Source: Caulobacteraceae bacterium
GTDB taxonomy: Bacteria; Pseudomonadota; Alphaproteobacteria; Caulobacterales; Caulobacteraceae
DNA: 16,564 bases
Assembly: GCA_947501315.1 (NCBI GenBank)
Contig: CANMXH010000028.1
Location: 1-16,564, forward strand
Reading direction: 5' to 3'
Part shown: positions 14,749 through 16,564 of the stretch, in pieces
Layout: each line of letters begins with the position of its first letter
Position numbering within the stretch: position 1 is the stretch's first letter
Translations under genes and position numbers: made by a program
The notes under the pieces: model-generated
What the model was told of the DNA's origin: nothing
Seen by the model: only the letters and a program-made list of their open reading frames with translations
The model's database searches: none

Positions 14749-15606
14749 CTAGTCGCGCAGCAGCTCGTTCACGCCCGTCTTGGCTCGCGTCTGGGCGTCT
14801 ACCCGTTTGACGATGACGGCGCAGTAGAGCGACGGCCCGCCGTTCGGGTCGGGCAGGCTGCCCGGCACGACGACGCTGTAGGCCGGCACCTCGCCGCGGA
14901 AGACTGCGCCGGTGGCGCGGTCGATGATCTTCGTCGAGCCGGACAGATAGACGCCCATGGCCAGGACCGCGCCCTCGCGGACGATGACGCCCTCGGCCAC
15001 CTCGGCGCGGGCGCCGATGAAACAGCCGTCCTCGATAATGGTCGGATTGGCCTGCAACGGCTCCAGCACCCCGCCGATGCCGGCACCGCCGGACAGGTGG
15101 ACGTTCTTGCCGATCTGGGCACAGGAGCCGACCGTGGCCCAGGCGTCGACCATCGACCCCTCGTCGACATAGGCACCGATGTTCACGAAACTGGGCATCA
15201 GCACGACGTTGCGGCCGATGAAGGCCCCGCGCCGCACGATCGAACCCGGCACGGAGCGGAAGCCCGCCTCCTGATAGTGGGCCGCGGTCCAGTCGCCGAA
15301 TTTGTTGGGCACCTTGTCCCACCAGGGGCCGACGCCGGGGGCGTGGCTGGCCGGGCCGCGGTCGCCGGCGCGCATGATCTCATTGTCGTTGAGGCGGAAG
15401 GACAGGAGCACCGCCTTCTTCAGCCATTGATGTGTGGTCCAGACCCCGTCGGACGCGCGCGAGGCGACCCGCGCCTGGCCGGAGTCCAGTAGCTCCAGCG
15501 CCTGGTCGACGGCCTTGCGGACCTCGCCGTGGGTGGCGGCCGAGACCTGGGCGCGGTCTTCCCAGGCGGCTTCGACAATGGCTTCCAGATGAGCGAGGTC
15601 GGTCAT
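14749..15606 (-). CDS. dapD: 2,3,4,5-tetrahydropyridine-2,6-dicarboxylate N-succinyltransferase
   Basis: A 285-residue enzyme of the succinylase route to meso-diaminopimelate and lysine, transferring succinyl from succinyl-CoA to tetrahydrodipicolinate. The N-terminal helical domain is followed by a left-handed beta-helix of hexapeptide repeats (about residues 120-240), recognisable in segments such as GAFIGRNVVLMPSFVNIGAY and GARAEVAEGVIVREGAVLAM. DGVWTTHQWLKKAVLLSFRL in the N-terminal domain is typical of DapD. The ATG overlaps the stop of the HAD phosphatase gene by four bases, so expression is probably coupled to that gene and to argB. Confidence 0.95.
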   Translation of the reverse strand: MTDLAHLEAIVEAAWEDRAQVSAATHGEVRKAVDQALELLDSGQARVASRASDGVWTTHQWLKKAVLLSFRLNDNEIMRAGDRGPASHAPGVGPWWDKVPNKFGDWTAAHYQEAGFRSVPGSIVRRGAFIGRNVVLMPSFVNIGAYVDEGSMVDAWATVGSCAQIGKNVHLSGGAGIGGVLEPLQANPTIIEDGCFIGARAEVAEGVIVREGAVLAMGVYLSGSTKIIDRATGAVFRGEVPAYSVVVPGSLPDPNGGPSLYCAVIVKRVDAQTRAKTGVNELLRD

Positions 15607-16265
15607 GCGGCGGCGTCCTTGAAGGTCAGGTCGGTCAGGAAATCCAGAAGATCGGGAGCGATATGGTCGATATGGTCGCCCAGCGGCTTGCCGTGGCCGT
15701 CGCCGATCAGGACGGTGGCCATGCCCAGCGCCTTGGCCGGCTCCAGATTGCGCGGCGTGTCCTCGAAGAAGGCGGTCCGGTGCGGGTCGAGGCCGTAGCG
15801 TTCGATGAAATGCCGGAAGGTCGAGGGCGCGGGCTTGGGCGTCAGGTCGGCGTCCTCGATGGTGAAGACGCCGTCGAAACAGGCCGTGACCCCGAGGCGG
15901 TCCAGCACCCGGTCCGCATAGTCCCGCGCGCCATTGGTGAAGACGAGGCGGCGGCCGGGCAGGCGCATCAGCTGTTCGACCAGGCGAGGGGCGGGTTCCA
16001 GCGAATCCATCGGCACGTCGTGGACATCATGCAGGAAATGCGCGGGATCGATGGTGTAGTTGGCCATCAGGCCCGCCAGGGTCGTGCCGTGCTCGTCCAG
16101 AAATTGGCGCTGGAGCACGCGGGCGGAAACGGGATCCAGCCCCACGGCCTCGACCACATAGGCATTGATCCGACCCTGGACCAGTTGCATCAGCCCCTGC
16201 TCCCGCGGGTACAGGGTGTCGTCCATGTCGAACACCCAGGCGGAGACGTGCGACAGGTCGATCAA
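15603..16265 (-). CDS. HAD-superfamily hydrolase, pyrimidine 5'-nucleotidase type
   Basis: A 220-residue HAD phosphatase with all four motifs: DMDDTLYP (nucleophile Asp13 and Asp15), FTNG (109-112, motif II), Lys144 in LTPKPAP (motif III) and FFEDTPRNL (motif IV, about 167-175). The FDMDDTLYP variant and overall layout fit the pyrimidine 5'-nucleotidase subgroup; the physiological substrate is not certain. The start is TTG at 16265, overlapping the argB TGA (TTGA); the first internal Met lies within motif I and cannot be the start. Sitting between argB and dapD, it is coupled to both. A role in amino-acid synthesis is possible but not shown. Confidence 0.87.
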   Translation of the reverse strand: MIDLSHVSAWVFDMDDTLYPREQGLMQLVQGRINAYVVEAVGLDPVSARVLQRQFLDEHGTTLAGLMANYTIDPAHFLHDVHDVPMDSLEPAPRLVEQLMRLPGRRLVFTNGARDYADRVLDRLGVTACFDGVFTIEDADLTPKPAPSTFRHFIERYGLDPHRTAFFEDTPRNLEPAKALGMATVLIGDGHGKPLGDHIDHIAPDLLDFLTDLTFKDAAA

Positions 16266-16564
16266 GAGGCCTTCACCAGGGTGCCGGCCCCGTGCTCGGT
16301 GAACAGCTCCACCAGCATGGCGTGGGGGCGGCGGCCGTCGAGGATGACCACGGCCTCGACCCCGTCGCGCACGGCGGCGATGGCGGTCTGCAGCTTGGGG
16401 ATCATGCCGCCGGTGGCGATGCCGTCCTCGATCAGCCTGGCGGCCTCATTGACCGTCATCTGGCGGATGATCTCGCCGTCCGCGCCCTTGACCCCCGGAA
16501 CGTCGGTCAGCAGCAACATGCGTTTGGCACCCAGCGACCCGGCGACAGCTCCGGCGACGGTGTC
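16262..16564 (-). CDS. argB: Acetylglutamate kinase, C-terminal part (cut by the window edge)
   Basis: Only the last 100 codons are in the window; the frame continues past base 16564. The visible part starts DTVAGAVAGSLGAKRMLLLT and continues through DVPGVK, GGMIPKLQTA and the C-terminal HAMLVELFTEHGAGTLV, all characteristic of ArgB, which phosphorylates N-acetylglutamate in arginine synthesis. GGMIPK is the conserved segment with the catalytic Lys. The C-terminus appears normal. The TGA overlaps the TTG start of the HAD gene by four bases, giving the order argB–HAD–dapD on one transcript. Confidence 0.93.
   Translation of the reverse strand, partial: DTVAGAVAGSLGAKRMLLLTDVPGVKGADGEIIRQMTVNEAARLIEDGIATGGMIPKLQTAIAAVRDGVEAVVILDGRRPHAMLVELFTEHGAGTLVKAS

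Noticed and set aside
1..16564. CRISPR array, insertion sequence or integrase
   Set aside because: No regularly spaced direct repeats and no transposase or recombinase motif were seen on either strand.

Overview
The window looks like chromosomal DNA of a GC-rich alphaproteobacterium. The gene families and their order (argB–HAD phosphatase–dapD, argH divergent from a TlpA gene, ftsE/ftsX divergent from a zinc-ribbon protein plus a phosphoribosyltransferase) suggest Caulobacterales, for example a Brevundimonas-like organism. That placement is inference; no rRNA or species marker is present. Coding density is high, with several stop/start overlaps.

Layout. 1-3065 holds a 5'-truncated Lhr-type DEXH helicase translationally coupled to the PdeM phosphoesterase, a DNA-repair pair known from ligase-associated operons. 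A palindromic repeat lies in frame inside the helicase. 3066-3779 carries a short intergenic repeat and a ParD/ParE toxin-antitoxin module whose promoter is overlapped by a perfect inverted repeat. 3780-6715 (minus strand) is ftsE-ftsX-ydcF-plsC, i.e. cell-envelope and division functions. 6782-8252 (plus) has a membrane zinc-ribbon protein and a hypoxanthine-type phosphoribosyltransferase. 8416-10036 (minus) is argH followed by a tiny lipoprotein, divergent from a membrane-anchored TlpA-like thioredoxin (10098-10721).

10722-12383 is the most unusual part: a visibly AT-richer gene of unknown function (403 aa) preceded by an attenuator-like hairpin. It is bounded on its far side by a second, diverged copy of the last 18 codons of the tlpA gene. 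The simplest reading is a horizontally acquired single-gene insert at the 3' end of tlpA.

12388-14715 contains an Ala/Glu-rich lipoprotein, a tRNA-Met(CAT) with its own promoter, a PQQ-type aldose sugar dehydrogenase lipoprotein, and a DUF805 membrane protein. 14749-16564 (minus) is the coupled argB (partial)–HAD phosphatase–dapD cluster, joining arginine and lysine/peptidoglycan precursor synthesis. No rRNA, CRISPR array, transposase or integrase was seen.
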